DNA of 64,000 bases from an uncultured Eubacterium sp. (GCA_947642745.1 CANRTU010000020.1:1-64000); one strand, 5' to 3'. Counted from the first letter of the stretch, positions 37,556-47,345 are shown. Notes: generated by a model from the sequence alone, not told the origin. Made by a program: numbers and translations.

Positions 37556-38569
37556 ATGGATTACCTGAAAAAACACAAAAAATGGACTAGTCTGCTTTTG
37601 TTTACCGCCATATGCTATAACCTGTATTTCATCTATTTACTCAGGGACCAGCATGTCCAGAAGCTCCTCTACCTGGATCTGCTGCTCTTTGTCACGCTCT
37701 GCTGCCTGCTGGGCGCCGACGCCATGCGCCATTACTACTGGCTTAAGAAAAAACAGACGCTGCTGTCTTCCCCCCATGTAATCTGTCGTGAACTGCAAGC
37801 CGGGGAAAATCTGGATGTGGCATACCATGATACCGCCATTCTGGAAGAACAGCTGCGCCGGCAGTCTGACGCAGAGTACAACCTGCAGGACTATATTGCC
37901 AGATGGTTCCACGAAGTCAAAATCCCACTCTCAGCCTGCCTGCTGATGAACGAAAAAATAACAGATGTTTCCCTGCGCACATCCCAGAAAGAACAGCTGG
38001 AAAAAATCCGCCAGCAGCTAAACAGCGCACTGCTTGGCTGCAAAGTGCAAAGCAGGCTGTCCGATATCCAGATCCGTGCCGTCAGCCTGGATTCCTGCGT
38101 AAAAACATCCATTCACAACAACCAGTATTTCCTTATCCAGAAACAGTTTGAAATACATCTGAGCGCACAATCCCATCAAATCTATACTGACCCCTCCTGG
38201 TTTACCTATGTCCTGGACCAGCTCATACAAAACGCCATCAAATATGCTGGCAGCCATCCGGTACTGGATATACAAAGCATGGAAGACGCTGCGGAAATCC
38301 GCCTGATTGTAACAGACAATGGAGAAGGCATCCCGGAATGCGATATCCGCCGGATCTTTGAGCGGGGTTATACCGGCAGCAGCCATCACAACGGAAAATA
38401 CAAATCCACAGGCATGGGACTATATATGGCAGCGCAGATTCTGGAAAAGCTGGGCCATGAGATTACAGTGGAAAGCACATACGGTTCATTTACCCGCTTT
38501 ACCATCCATATAAATAAACATCTGCCGGACCCGGACGCTTACTTTGGCTCATCCTTACAGAAAATGTAA
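37556..38569 (+). CDS. BceS-type intramembrane-sensing histidine kinase
   Basis: A 337-residue kinase with two close N-terminal helices (about 11-29 and 37-55) and almost no extracellular loop, the hallmark of kinases that sense flux through their partner ABC transporter rather than the drug itself. Phospho-accepting His119 lies in RWFHEVKIPLSA. The ATPase domain has QNAIKYAG, TDNGEGIP and GMGLYMAAQIL. Preceded by AAAGGAG. Cotranscribed with the regulator; BceAB-like genes follow. Confidence 0.94.
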   Translation: MDYLKKHKKWTSLLLFTAICYNLYFIYLLRDQHVQKLLYLDLLLFVTLCCLLGADAMRHYYWLKKKQTLLSSPHVICRELQAGENLDVAYHDTAILEEQLRRQSDAEYNLQDYIARWFHEVKIPLSACLLMNEKITDVSLRTSQKEQLEKIRQQLNSALLGCKVQSRLSDIQIRAVSLDSCVKTSIHNNQYFLIQKQFEIHLSAQSHQIYTDPSWFTYVLDQLIQNAIKYAGSHPVLDIQSMEDAAEIRLIVTDNGEGIPECDIRRIFERGYTGSSHHNGKYKSTGMGLYMAAQILEKLGHEITVESTYGSFTRFTIHINKHLPDPDAYFGSSLQKM

Positions 38570-38628
38570 GATTTCCGCCCCATATGTCACACAGATGTAA
38601 GGATTTTTCACCCGGTATTTCCTATAAT
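38555..38628 (+). promoter_or_regulatory. BceR-type operator and promoter of the transporter genes
   Basis: TCACA-CAGA-TGTAA at 38587-38600 is an exact fit to the BceR-family site TNACA-N4-TGTAA. A second, similar TTACA-N5-TGTAA lies at 38555-38569 over the kinase stop codon. A -10 TATAAT follows at 38623-38628 with no good -35, as expected for an activated promoter. The ATPase start lies 25 bp further on. Confidence 0.75.
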
Positions 38629-38652
38629 GATATGTACAAGGAGGAAAAAACC

Positions 38653-39414
38653 ATGAATAAAAAAGTAGTAGCATCCATACAAAACCTTACGAAAGACTAT
38701 GGCGGTCCGGGATTTCAGACAAACGTACTAAAGGGCATTGACTTGACCATACTGGAACACGACTTTATCGCTATTATGGGGCCTTCCGGCTCTGGCAAGA
38801 CAACCCTTTTAAATATCCTTTCATCCATCGACAGACCTACACAGGGCAGTGTGTTAATCGGCGGAAAAGATATTACCAGGGTATCCAACCGGGAGCTTTC
38901 CCAGATCCGCCGGGACAAAATCGGCTTTATCTTTCAGGATTATAACCTGTTAGACACCATGTCCCTGCAGGATAATATTGCGCTTCCCCTGTCCTTAAAC
39001 GGCACAGACAGCCGCACCTGTCTGGAAAAGACCAGGGCCCTGGCAGGGATTTTCGGCCTTACGGATCACCTGCACAAATATCCGTACCAGCTGTCCGGCG
39101 GACAGAAGCAGCGGGGCGCCGCCTGCCGTGCCCTGATTACAAATCCGGAAATTATTTTCGCAGACGAGCCCACCGGCGCTCTGGATTCCAGATCCAGCAG
39201 GGACCTGCTGGAATGCCTGCGCTCAGTCAATGAAAACCAGATGGCTTCTATTTTAATGGTCACCCACGACGCTTTCAGCGCATCTTACGCAAAAGATGTG
39301 TATATTTTAAACGACGGCTCCATGAAATGCCGTATCAGCCGTGGCAGCGACCGTAAAGAATTTTACGACCGTATTATAGATATGCAGGCGTCCATGGGAG
39401 GTGATTTCGTATGA
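38653..39414 (+). CDS. BceA-type ABC transporter ATP-binding protein
   Basis: A 253-residue nucleotide-binding subunit of a peptide-resistance exporter. Walker A GPSGSGKTT, Q-loop GFIFQDYNLLD, signature LSGGQKQRGAACRAL, Walker B IIFADEPTGALD and VTHDAF are all intact. The ATG at 38653 has AAGGAGG in front; the longer frame from 38584 would overlap the operator and is rejected. The stop overlaps the permease start as ATGA. Confidence 0.95.
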   Translation: MNKKVVASIQNLTKDYGGPGFQTNVLKGIDLTILEHDFIAIMGPSGSGKTTLLNILSSIDRPTQGSVLIGGKDITRVSNRELSQIRRDKIGFIFQDYNLLDTMSLQDNIALPLSLNGTDSRTCLEKTRALAGIFGLTDHLHKYPYQLSGGQKQRGAACRALITNPEIIFADEPTGALDSRSSRDLLECLRSVNENQMASILMVTHDAFSASYAKDVYILNDGSMKCRISRGSDRKEFYDRIIDMQASMGGDFV

Positions 39415-41318
39415 GCATGTTCCAGCTGGCCCTCCAGAATGTAAAAAGCAGCATGAAAAACTACCTGACGCTGATTTTATCGCTGGCGTTTACAATACTG
39501 GTTTTTCTGAATTTTCAGAATATCGTATTTTCCGACGTGCTGGCTGTTCTTGGCAGACACAATCAGGAATATACCAATATTCTGGTAGAAACAATTTCCG
39601 TTGTACTGGGATGTTTTATGTTCTTTTTTACCGGCTATGCCACGAATGTATTTCTCACCAGACGTAAAAAAGAAATCGGCATTTATATATTTATGGGACT
39701 TGGTAACGAGAAAATCGGTCGTCTGTATATGATAGAAATGACGCTTGTGGGTCTTGCCACCCTGTTTGCCGGAACAGGCTCTGGTATTTTGTTCACCCAG
39801 CTGTTTCAGATGATCCTGCTGTCCATATCTGATATTTCCGTGGACATTGGATTTCATTTTTCGTGGCAGTCGCTGCTGATTACCTGCGCCTTTTTCCTGA
39901 CGATCTATCTGTTTTATGTATGTAAAGGATATGTGAATATTGTAAGGAGCAGTGTGCTAAGTCTGGTATCGGCCAGCCGGCAGAACGAATACGTACACAC
40001 CCGTTGCGGCATCCTGGTGTTTAAAGCTGTCCTTGGCGCCGGACTGACTGGCGCCGGATACTATCTGGCCATCCGCAAAGGCGGCCAGGAAGTCATGGCA
40101 AATGTGCTTATGGCTACCATTCTGGTTATCTGCGGCGTGTACTTCCTGTTTGGCGGCTTTCTGCCCCTGTGTTTCCAGGGTCTGGCAGCGAAAAAAACTT
40201 TTTTGTACCGCAGACAGCGCTGCCTCTGGGTCAGCCAGCTAATCTTTCGTATGAAAAAAAATTACCGTACTTACGCCATGGTCTGCGTGCTGATGATCTG
40301 TTCTGTCACTGCGCTGTCCACCAGCTTTGCGATGAAACTGCGCTATGATAATATCACACATTTCCGCAACACGTACACATATCAGCTGCTCAGCGACCAG
40401 CCGGACCTGGACAAAAAAGCCGAAAAAGCAATCGAAGCGCAAAATGACATTTCCTTCCATACAAAGATCCGGATGCTTTCCATCATGGAAGCGGAATCAG
40501 AAAACAGCTATGCCCTGGTTCCATATTCCGGCTTAAAACAGCTGGCGGAAGACGCCGGACTGGAATTTGACGCTGACACATTACAGGACGATGAAACTGT
40601 GAAGCTGGAACATCTCTACCTGCTCTCCCTGCTTACTGACCGTACAGACATTACCGTTACCATGCATGGAAAAGATTACCGCCAGGTCACAGCCGTCAAC
40701 GTGCCCTATCTGGGATATTTACAGGAAAGCATGACCTTTTACCTGGTAAGCGACAGGGAATTTGAAAGGCTGACGCCATCCGGCACTACACTTTATATAT
40801 ACAGTTACCGGATTAAGGACATTTACAATTTCAGGGCCTCTTTAAAAGAACTGGACACCCTGGTAAGCGACACGCCGCAGAATTATACCGGACGCATTGT
40901 CTCCGACCCCCAGAGCAGCGACATCGAATGGATCCGTATCTTTTATTCCCTTGGAATATTTATGTTTCTCGTATTCGTAATGGCAGGCGGATGCATCCTG
41001 CTTATGAAAATCATCAATGACGCATATGAAGAACAGGCACGCTACAGCGTACTGCAAAAGATGGGATTTGATTATAAAACACTAAAAAAGTCCGTTTCCA
41101 TGGAACTGAGTATGGCATATTTGCTGCCGTTTCTTATTATGATCGTTTCGTCATATTTCTCCGTGCACGCACTGGAAAACATGATGTATACCAGCCTGCT
41201 TTCCGTATGGCTGGTCAGTATAGGGGTGATTTTTGTACTGTTCTTTTTCTGTTACCGGATATCGGTGCGGATTTATCTGGGAAATGCGATGCCGTACGGC
41301 AGGAGGCTATACGGCTGA
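39411..41318 (+). CDS. BceB-type ABC transporter permease
   Basis: A 635-residue permease with the BceB layout: helix 1 near residues 18-38, three helices to about 165, further helices to about 310, then a large extracellular domain between helices 7 and 8 (about 310-510) and three C-terminal helices (about 525-630). FtsX-type coupling stretches RRKKEIGIYIFMGLG and ARYSVLQKMGFD are visible. Such transporters free lipid II-cycle intermediates from bacitracin-like peptides and signal to their kinase. Which peptide is sensed cannot be read from sequence. Confidence 0.94.
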   Translation: MSMFQLALQNVKSSMKNYLTLILSLAFTILVFLNFQNIVFSDVLAVLGRHNQEYTNILVETISVVLGCFMFFFTGYATNVFLTRRKKEIGIYIFMGLGNEKIGRLYMIEMTLVGLATLFAGTGSGILFTQLFQMILLSISDISVDIGFHFSWQSLLITCAFFLTIYLFYVCKGYVNIVRSSVLSLVSASRQNEYVHTRCGILVFKAVLGAGLTGAGYYLAIRKGGQEVMANVLMATILVICGVYFLFGGFLPLCFQGLAAKKTFLYRRQRCLWVSQLIFRMKKNYRTYAMVCVLMICSVTALSTSFAMKLRYDNITHFRNTYTYQLLSDQPDLDKKAEKAIEAQNDISFHTKIRMLSIMEAESENSYALVPYSGLKQLAEDAGLEFDADTLQDDETVKLEHLYLLSLLTDRTDITVTMHGKDYRQVTAVNVPYLGYLQESMTFYLVSDREFERLTPSGTTLYIYSYRIKDIYNFRASLKELDTLVSDTPQNYTGRIVSDPQSSDIEWIRIFYSLGIFMFLVFVMAGGCILLMKIINDAYEEQARYSVLQKMGFDYKTLKKSVSMELSMAYLLPFLIMIVSSYFSVHALENMMYTSLLSVWLVSIGVIFVLFFFCYRISVRIYLGNAMPYGRRLYG

Positions 41319-41395
41319 AAATAACCCGCCGGATCTATGGCTGATAAGATATGCTACGCAAAGTGCCAGGGCGGATTGTCATGGAAATAAATGTA

Positions 41396-41423
41396 TTGAC
41401 ATTCCGATATACTTTTGTATACA
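41396..41423 (+). promoter_or_regulatory. Promoter of the Uma2-family gene
   Basis: TTGACA (41396-41401), 16-bp spacer, TATACA (41418-41423). The leader to the ATG at 41536 is about 105 bp. Confidence 0.6.
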
Positions 41424-41535
41424 CTATCAATATGGAGAAAAAGTATCCGGCGTAAACCACCTTGACGCCATACATCCTATTATAAGCCGTATTAAAAAGG
41501 ATGCATCAGATGATTATCAGAAAGGAGCTATTACT

Positions 41536-42045
41536 ATGGATATGACACCTGTGAAAGATATGGCGAATACCTATATCGAACATTCCATGGTTGTAAATAA
41601 TTTTGTAACAGTTATTGGAAATCAGCTGAAAAGTTCTCTCTGCCGTGTTTTTGGTGACAGTGTTAAATATAAATGGACAGAAAACAATAACAAACCCGTA
41701 ATTCCTGATGTCTCGATAAATTGTGATATAAAAAACAGACGTTCCACAAATTTTCTGGGAGTTCCCAGATTTATTATGGAAGTATTGTCTGATGCCACAG
41801 AACCGTATGACCGTAATGAAAAAATGGAATTATATAAAAAAGTAGAGGTTGCGGAATACTGGATTGTTGACTGGAGACAAAAACAGGTAGAAATTTACGT
41901 ACTGTCTCCTGATGAAAACTTCGTAGATTATGCAGAATATAAACTGATGGCAACCGTCACGGAACAAAACCGGGAAGATTTAAAACTATATATGTTCCCA
42001 AACGCCCGGATTGATTTTGATCAGCTGTTTGATGGTGTGGATTAG
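41536..42045 (+). CDS. Uma2-family (DUF820) PD-(D/E)XK protein
   Basis: A 169-residue protein of the Uma2 family, predicted PD-(D/E)XK endonucleases very common in cyanobacteria and some Clostridia, role unknown. The nuclease-like core shows VIPDVSINCD, PRFIMEVLSDAT and ELYKKVEVAEYWIVD, including the Asp, Glu and the usual Lys-Val-Glu-Tyr-Trp-Ile block. The ATG follows AAAGGAGCTATTACT. The last two bases of the TAG stop belong to the end of an element A copy (42044). Monocistronic, lower GC than the neighbours. Confidence 0.85.
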   Translation: MDMTPVKDMANTYIEHSMVVNNFVTVIGNQLKSSLCRVFGDSVKYKWTENNNKPVIPDVSINCDIKNRRSTNFLGVPRFIMEVLSDATEPYDRNEKMELYKKVEVAEYWIVDWRQKQVEIYVLSPDENFVDYAEYKLMATVTEQNREDLKLYMFPNARIDFDQLFDGVD

Positions 42046-42180
42046 AGCGTGTTTGAAAAATGCTTTCTGGCAGATGTACCCAAAGGGCATGATACCTCGT
42101 GCCCTCCGGGTATAGCGGGCTATGTTGACTAAATCGGGGCTGAATGATCCGTATCATGCCATCCGGGTCCGTCACCCCTA
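42044..42180. mobile_element. Partial MITE-like element A
   Basis: AGAGCGTGTTTGAAAAATGCTTTCTGGCAGATGT followed by ACCCAAAGGGCATGATA matches the left half of element A (quoted here in parts; identical 18-bp end). No inverted right end is found before the DUF362 gene, so the element is truncated. Exact right limit uncertain. Confidence 0.65.
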
Positions 42181-43599
42181 TTTGGGCCAGGTCCCCTGGG
42201 GGGGTACTTTACAGGACCTGATTTTTTTCTCCAGATGGCCTTTCCAGCCTGCCGGAACCAGGATATTGGGACACATACGTTTCAGCATATCACGGGATAT
42301 TTCATGTCCATTCAGAAAAAACCGGATCCGCTCTCTGTCTTCCAATAACGGCATCTTCCCATTACAAAGAAGCCCTTCATTCAGATACGGAATTTTATCC
42401 GGATCCAGACCGGTAAACTCTGCGCAGAAAATATCCGCAGCAGCCGTGGAATCAGAAATAACCAGCAGACAGGTTTTATTGGGTACTGGTTTCATCGGTC
42501 CTTCCCCCTGGCCGGATACAACGGCGTCCACCAGGGAAATAATTTCCCTCTGCCGTTTACGGTGCATCTTCCCATCCTTTCCGCCATAGTACATGATCCG
42601 GTTCAGATCCGCAATCGTTCTGCTGATCGTATGATTACCATACCAGGAACCTGCCAGTTCATCATCCAGACCTGCCAGGCGCCTGATATACATCAGTCCC
42701 CCGACGACTCTGCGCCATCTGTAATACATTTTTTCATCTGTCAGTAAAAAGCCGTTCGCATAATCCAGTACGGCTTCCGCAAGAAATTTCAACAGTGAAC
42801 GCTTCTCATAACAGTCTCCGCCATTAGCCGGGCATCCTTTCGTATGATGGGGCAGACATTCTTTATTGCCTACGACACCTACAAAATTTTTCATTGCGCC
42901 AGTCATTCCTGCTTTTATATGTGTTTTTAATTTGGGAATACTGATAACAACATCTGCTTCCGCCGCCTCTTTTGCAATCCGGTAGATATGTAGTCCGTTC
43001 CTATGATATTTTTTCATCTCCTCCGGAGGATAATCCGTTACCCGGAACCGGCCCGCATATTTTTCATAATGACTATGGGCACTGTATTTTCCAAGATTGA
43101 AATCTACGTATTCTGATTCATCCCTTAAATTGTGGAGAACCTGTGGTTCCCTGCCTCTCCCCCAGATATATCTGGTTCTTCTTGCATCCACAAACTTTAC
43201 TGTATTTTTATGATTCATCCGCCTTAATTCATCAATCATGTTTTCCGTTACAATTGCTTCCATACAGCAGGACTGCAATGGACATTCCAGTATCGTAAGC
43301 TCCAGTCCGTCCGCCACTGATAAATATTTTACAACGGCCCTGATAACGCTCCAGTCAGTGATAAAGCATTCATTGGGATGTTCCATTTTTTCACCGTCAA
43401 ACCTTACACGGAAATTCAGCTCGTGTACCAGATTCGGTTTAATGACTACTTTCATGCCCGGCCGGAATACCCCGGCAACATACCTGGTACCATGCTTTTG
43501 TTCCAGATATTCAGTAAAAATTTCCGCTACTGCGATATCCATACACGTTTTCCCATATCCAGTTATACGCCGGTCCTGATGCGCAATCACAATACTCAT
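42178..43599 (-). CDS. DUF362-family protein
   Basis: A 473-residue protein of the DUF362 family (PF04015). Recognised by MKVVIKPNLVHE, ILECPLQSCCMEAIV, DVVISIPKLKTHIKAGMTGA with MKNFVGVVGN, and ISLVDAVVSGQGEGPM. Family members often carry iron-sulfur ferredoxin domains; here no CxxCxxC cluster is visible. Last gene of the capsule operon; its start overlaps the previous gene by 4 bp with GGAGGAAAAAA upstream. Its place in polysaccharide clusters is recurring in Lachnospiraceae, but the reaction is unknown. The final residues run into a partial repeat element and may not be original. Confidence 0.85.
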   Translation of the reverse strand: MSIVIAHQDRRITGYGKTCMDIAVAEIFTEYLEQKHGTRYVAGVFRPGMKVVIKPNLVHELNFRVRFDGEKMEHPNECFITDWSVIRAVVKYLSVADGLELTILECPLQSCCMEAIVTENMIDELRRMNHKNTVKFVDARRTRYIWGRGREPQVLHNLRDESEYVDFNLGKYSAHSHYEKYAGRFRVTDYPPEEMKKYHRNGLHIYRIAKEAAEADVVISIPKLKTHIKAGMTGAMKNFVGVVGNKECLPHHTKGCPANGGDCYEKRSLLKFLAEAVLDYANGFLLTDEKMYYRWRRVVGGLMYIRRLAGLDDELAGSWYGNHTISRTIADLNRIMYYGGKDGKMHRKRQREIISLVDAVVSGQGEGPMKPVPNKTCLLVISDSTAAADIFCAEFTGLDPDKIPYLNEGLLCNGKMPLLEDRERIRFFLNGHEISRDMLKRMCPNILVPAGWKGHLEKKIRSCKVPPQGTWPK

Positions 43600-44546
43600 T
43601 TTTTTCCTCCAAATCTCTTTTCTGGCAGCTGTATCCAGTCACCCATCTTTCTGGCAAAGGAATCCGGCAGAAACCTCTCAAAACCATCTCCGTGATAAAA
43701 TGTCAGTTCACCAAAATAGATACTCCCACCGACATAATAAAAATCCACCCTGACCTGCGCAATTCCCTCTGACAGTCGCCGTGCCTGTTCCAGCATTTCT
43801 TCCAGAAAAACTGGTTTATTCCTCATATAATTTCTGTCATAAGGATATTCTATCTGCGCATTGAACAATTTCCAGTCTGTAGTATACAGGTTTCTTCTAT
43901 GATTTGTAAATCTGTCAATATCCACCTGGATCACCTTTGGTTCACCGCCAAAACAAAATATTTTATAATCATCAATCTGCCGCTTCCCATCTTCTGTCAG
44001 AAGCTTTTCCGCAATAATGGCGGGTCTGATATTTTTATAAACCCATTCCCTGCCATAATAGAAATAATTCCGGCTGAGAGCTTTCTCCAAATCTTTTTTC
44101 AGAGCTTTCATATCCAGCGCCTGTTTATTACGAACGATTTTCACAGATCCGGAATCATGGGTGCATTTTATTACAAACTGCCCCGGTAGGGCGTCAAAAT
44201 CAATATCATCGAAATGTTTCCAGACACCATAAACCGGAATTAATTTTACCCCTCCCCCTGATTTTTCCGTCACCAGTTTTCTGACCGCATATTTATCTGC
44301 CATCCTGGTGTATACAGGCTTCCTGTCATATAATTTCAGCCACTGAATCTTTTCGTTAAATGTCTCTGGATGCTCCAGATTCAGTGTCTGACCGGTTCTG
44401 GCTTTGTACAGCCTGCGGACATATGTTTCATCGTCCAGATGGTTGGAAATACCATATGACGCCAGATATAAAAAACGCTTATCCGGATCTGTCACTGCAT
44501 TTTTTAATACGGAACATAAATGTCCCAGTCTGTTGATTGTTGTCAT
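43596..44546 (-). CDS. TupA-like ATP-grasp protein
   Basis: A 316-residue ATP-grasp family protein (PF14305) found in polysaccharide clusters. Typical blocks are YKARTGQTLNLEHPETFNEK, WLKLYDRKPVYTRMADKYAV, PGQFVIKCTHDSGS and RVDFYYVGGSIYFGELTFYH. Known or proposed members add amino acids or related groups to glycans such as teichuronopeptide. The ATG at 44546 follows AAAGGAGAAAGG and fits the family start. The same frame has another good start at 44681 (GGAGGGAAATCT), giving 45 extra residues, so a longer form is possible. Confidence 0.87.
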   Translation of the reverse strand: MTTINRLGHLCSVLKNAVTDPDKRFLYLASYGISNHLDDETYVRRLYKARTGQTLNLEHPETFNEKIQWLKLYDRKPVYTRMADKYAVRKLVTEKSGGGVKLIPVYGVWKHFDDIDFDALPGQFVIKCTHDSGSVKIVRNKQALDMKALKKDLEKALSRNYFYYGREWVYKNIRPAIIAEKLLTEDGKRQIDDYKIFCFGGEPKVIQVDIDRFTNHRRNLYTTDWKLFNAQIEYPYDRNYMRNKPVFLEEMLEQARRLSEGIAQVRVDFYYVGGSIYFGELTFYHGDGFERFLPDSFARKMGDWIQLPEKRFGGKK

Positions 44547-44723
44547 GGCCTTTCTCCTTTGCAAATCTGCCCTGCTCTTCTTTTCCGTGTGCTTCTGATA
44601 ATTCCAGACATAGTACATACTATTACTACGTAACTGACTGGAATAATCCGGGATATATTCAGGCAGTCCGGAATAAAACATAGATTTCCCTCCGGAATCC
44701 CACAAAACAAAGACCGTCATCCG

Positions 44724-46202
44724 CTATTGCGCCAGAGTCACTATTTTGCCATAATACATGGTAACATGGGCATTCGGATAGCCTGCCGGATCAGCTGAAA
44801 GATCTGAAAAATGCAAAACAGAGGAAGCCGCTGTTTCTGACAACGGATGAACCGCTATTTCTTTTACGTCCGGATCCCTGAACGCTTCGATGCGCAGATC
44901 CATTTCCTTCCCAAAAGCCCCTGCCCTTCCTTCCAGGATATCCTGCGCACAGGTACGGCCGGTGGCAGTCCCGCTGAATCCCGGATTCCAGAAAAACAGC
45001 AGGCATCCGGACAGAAACAGCAGATTCCATGCTTTCTGTCCGGTCCTCATACGTCCGTCGGGCATCCCGACGCAGCCCCCCACGTGCTGGCGCACATATA
45101 CCACAGCCGCCGCAAGCCCGGCCACACTAAAAAAAGTAAACACAATCCATACCGCATTTACCAGCCTGCCTGCCCCAAAACTGGACGACGCATAATAGGG
45201 GGCACAGAACATCCCGCTGACTGTCGCATACATGGCACATGCCAGAAACAGAAAATCCCGTTTCCTTACCCGGTACACCACGTTCCGGGTAAGCCGGTAT
45301 ACAGACGGAACGCAGACAAGCAGGAATACAAAATAGTTTAAATCCATCCAGGAGCATATGGCATCCACCGCATGAAAACCACACATCCATACCGTTTTAC
45401 CAATGGATGACTGTGCCAGCACAGACTGTCTGGCCGCAGTGCCCGGCGCAAGGTACATGACGAGAAATCCCGCCAGCCCGCTGATAAGCGGCATTACCCC
45501 GCAGAATTTCCTGCGGGACGCAAAACAGACCGTCAGCATGGCCAGTATTAATATATTGGCGAACGCACTGACATGGTTGCCCCCGGAAATCACAAATGAG
45601 CATACAATAGCAGTCATATGACGCACGGCATAAGAAACATCCCTGTTCTGACAGTATAAAGAACAGGTAAGAATAATATTAAAAACTGCCAGCATGGTAA
45701 ATGGTATATAGTTGACCGCACCGTTATACCAGAACAGTCCCTGGGTGGCGCAAGGCATGCACAGCGCCAGATAGACAGTCACAAACAAGGCCGGCAGACC
45801 GGCCTGTCCACTGGTCCCGCAGCTTTTCCCCACCATGCGGATACAGAAAAACAACGGCAGAAACACCGATGCCAGAATGATATACGTACATAAGACATAA
45901 TATGTTTCTCCAAACACAGAAGGCGTCAGTGCCATCACAAACGCTGATGTATACAGCCCCTGCCAGGAATTATAATATTTAATATCCGTATCCAGGGCGG
46001 CTTTTATTAATCCGGGGATACCCGCACCCTGTTCCAGGGCATTATGGGTCATATATGTATACGCATAATCATCCGCACAGGGTCTGTTATAACGGGCAAT
46101 CAGAATGACTGGTAAAATAACCGCTGCACACGCAAGTATTTTCATCATATGATATTTCTTTTCCACTTTCACTGTTATCCTCTTTTCCCTGCTTATTCCC
46201 AT
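44724..46202 (-). CDS. DUF6056-family polytopic membrane protein
   Basis: A 492-residue membrane protein with about eleven hydrophobic segments. The stretch YNRPCADDYAYTYM after helix 1 and TQGLFWYNGAVNYIPFTML are the marks of DUF6056, a family in surface-polysaccharide clusters resembling GT-C glycosyltransferases that use lipid-linked sugar donors. The Asp-Asp of ADDY in the first outer loop would be the equivalent of the catalytic GT-C motif. It would act on the outer face of the membrane to decorate the capsule. Function is inferred. Confidence 0.83.
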   Translation of the reverse strand: MGISREKRITVKVEKKYHMMKILACAAVILPVILIARYNRPCADDYAYTYMTHNALEQGAGIPGLIKAALDTDIKYYNSWQGLYTSAFVMALTPSVFGETYYVLCTYIILASVFLPLFFCIRMVGKSCGTSGQAGLPALFVTVYLALCMPCATQGLFWYNGAVNYIPFTMLAVFNIILTCSLYCQNRDVSYAVRHMTAIVCSFVISGGNHVSAFANILILAMLTVCFASRRKFCGVMPLISGLAGFLVMYLAPGTAARQSVLAQSSIGKTVWMCGFHAVDAICSWMDLNYFVFLLVCVPSVYRLTRNVVYRVRKRDFLFLACAMYATVSGMFCAPYYASSSFGAGRLVNAVWIVFTFFSVAGLAAAVVYVRQHVGGCVGMPDGRMRTGQKAWNLLFLSGCLLFFWNPGFSGTATGRTCAQDILEGRAGAFGKEMDLRIEAFRDPDVKEIAVHPLSETAASSVLHFSDLSADPAGYPNAHVTMYYGKIVTLAQ

Positions 46203-46229
46203 GCTTATGTGAACTCCTCATAGTTTCAC

Positions 46230-47345
46230 TTACCAGACCAGCGGCACAATGCCATATCCTTTCAAAGACACGGTTATAAAACGATAAAAAACCAGCAGAT
46301 ACATAAAATCAATGATCAGCGGTCCCGCCAGTATCATATGCCGTCCCGCCTGACGCCTGACATGGCCCCTGATATATCCTGAGCCCACCAGATTCAGAAT
46401 ATTAAAATATTCCAGAAACCTGTATGCAATCCCGTAAACCAGCTGAACCGGAATAATCAGAAACGAAAATAACAGCAGCAGAATGATATGTCTGAAATAC
46501 TCCTGCTGTCTGTATACAGCGGCGCTCCCGCTTATAAATAACAGCAACACAAGCATGATGAATCTGACCAGGTTTGTGGTCAGTGCAAACCCTCCGCCGC
46601 CTCTGGCTATATAGTACGCAATTTTTCCGCTAATGCTTCCAAAATATGTAAGCGCATAAGGCAGTACACCCAGAAACAGCAGTATAACACTGGTATAGAA
46701 TAACAGCATTTTTCTTATATTTGCGATCCTGCCAGCCAGATAATCAAACATAAAATATCCTGTTACAAGAAAAGCGGAAAAATGCACAAAAATAGCTGTT
46801 ACAGCTATGAAAACCGCCCTTCTTTTTTTATGACCCATATATTGCGTGACCGCATACCAGCACATTGCATATGCAAATGACATACGCATCAGGCAATAAC
46901 CCAGAACCATATTTGTGCAAAAAAACAGATAGTCAATATAAACATTTGACTCTTTTTTACCTGCATCCACTGTTTTTATCACTATACCGTACAACAGAAT
47001 ATAATAAATACATCTTGTGACCGTAAAAGAACATCCGGTATTGGCACAGATCCAGAAAAATCCATAAAACAGCACTTCTTTGCCATGTAATGCCAGATAT
47101 TCCTGAAACGAAACAGTCCCAGCCTCTTCATACATCTTCAGATACACGTACGTATCATTATTGGGAATGTCCGGAAGTACTTTTCTCAGCGCACAAAAAA
47201 CAATTGTTAACCCAAGTCCCGCCAGTAAAAAAAACATATCCCGTTTACGTCTGCTGTGACCATACAGACAACCGGCCGCAACTATCATATAACCTGTCAG
47301 AAGTATTTCATCCATTTTCATCCCCAGCCCCGCAGAATCATTCAT
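46230..47345 (-). CDS. EpsG-family polysaccharide polymerase
   Basis: A 371-residue membrane protein with about ten helices, of the EpsG family, thought to polymerise repeat units (Wzy-like). Visible features are the N-terminal FCALRKVLPDIPNNDTYVY, with an Arg and Asp-Thr typical of EpsG (usually RxxxGxDT), then YCLMRMSFAYAMCWYAV. The ATG at 47345 overlaps the stop of the preceding glycosyltransferase as ATGA. It is the only polymerase candidate in the cluster. Confidence 0.87.
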   Translation of the reverse strand: MNDSAGLGMKMDEILLTGYMIVAAGCLYGHSRRKRDMFFLLAGLGLTIVFCALRKVLPDIPNNDTYVYLKMYEEAGTVSFQEYLALHGKEVLFYGFFWICANTGCSFTVTRCIYYILLYGIVIKTVDAGKKESNVYIDYLFFCTNMVLGYCLMRMSFAYAMCWYAVTQYMGHKKRRAVFIAVTAIFVHFSAFLVTGYFMFDYLAGRIANIRKMLLFYTSVILLFLGVLPYALTYFGSISGKIAYYIARGGGGFALTTNLVRFIMLVLLLFISGSAAVYRQQEYFRHIILLLLFSFLIIPVQLVYGIAYRFLEYFNILNLVGSGYIRGHVRRQAGRHMILAGPLIIDFMYLLVFYRFITVSLKGYGIVPLVW

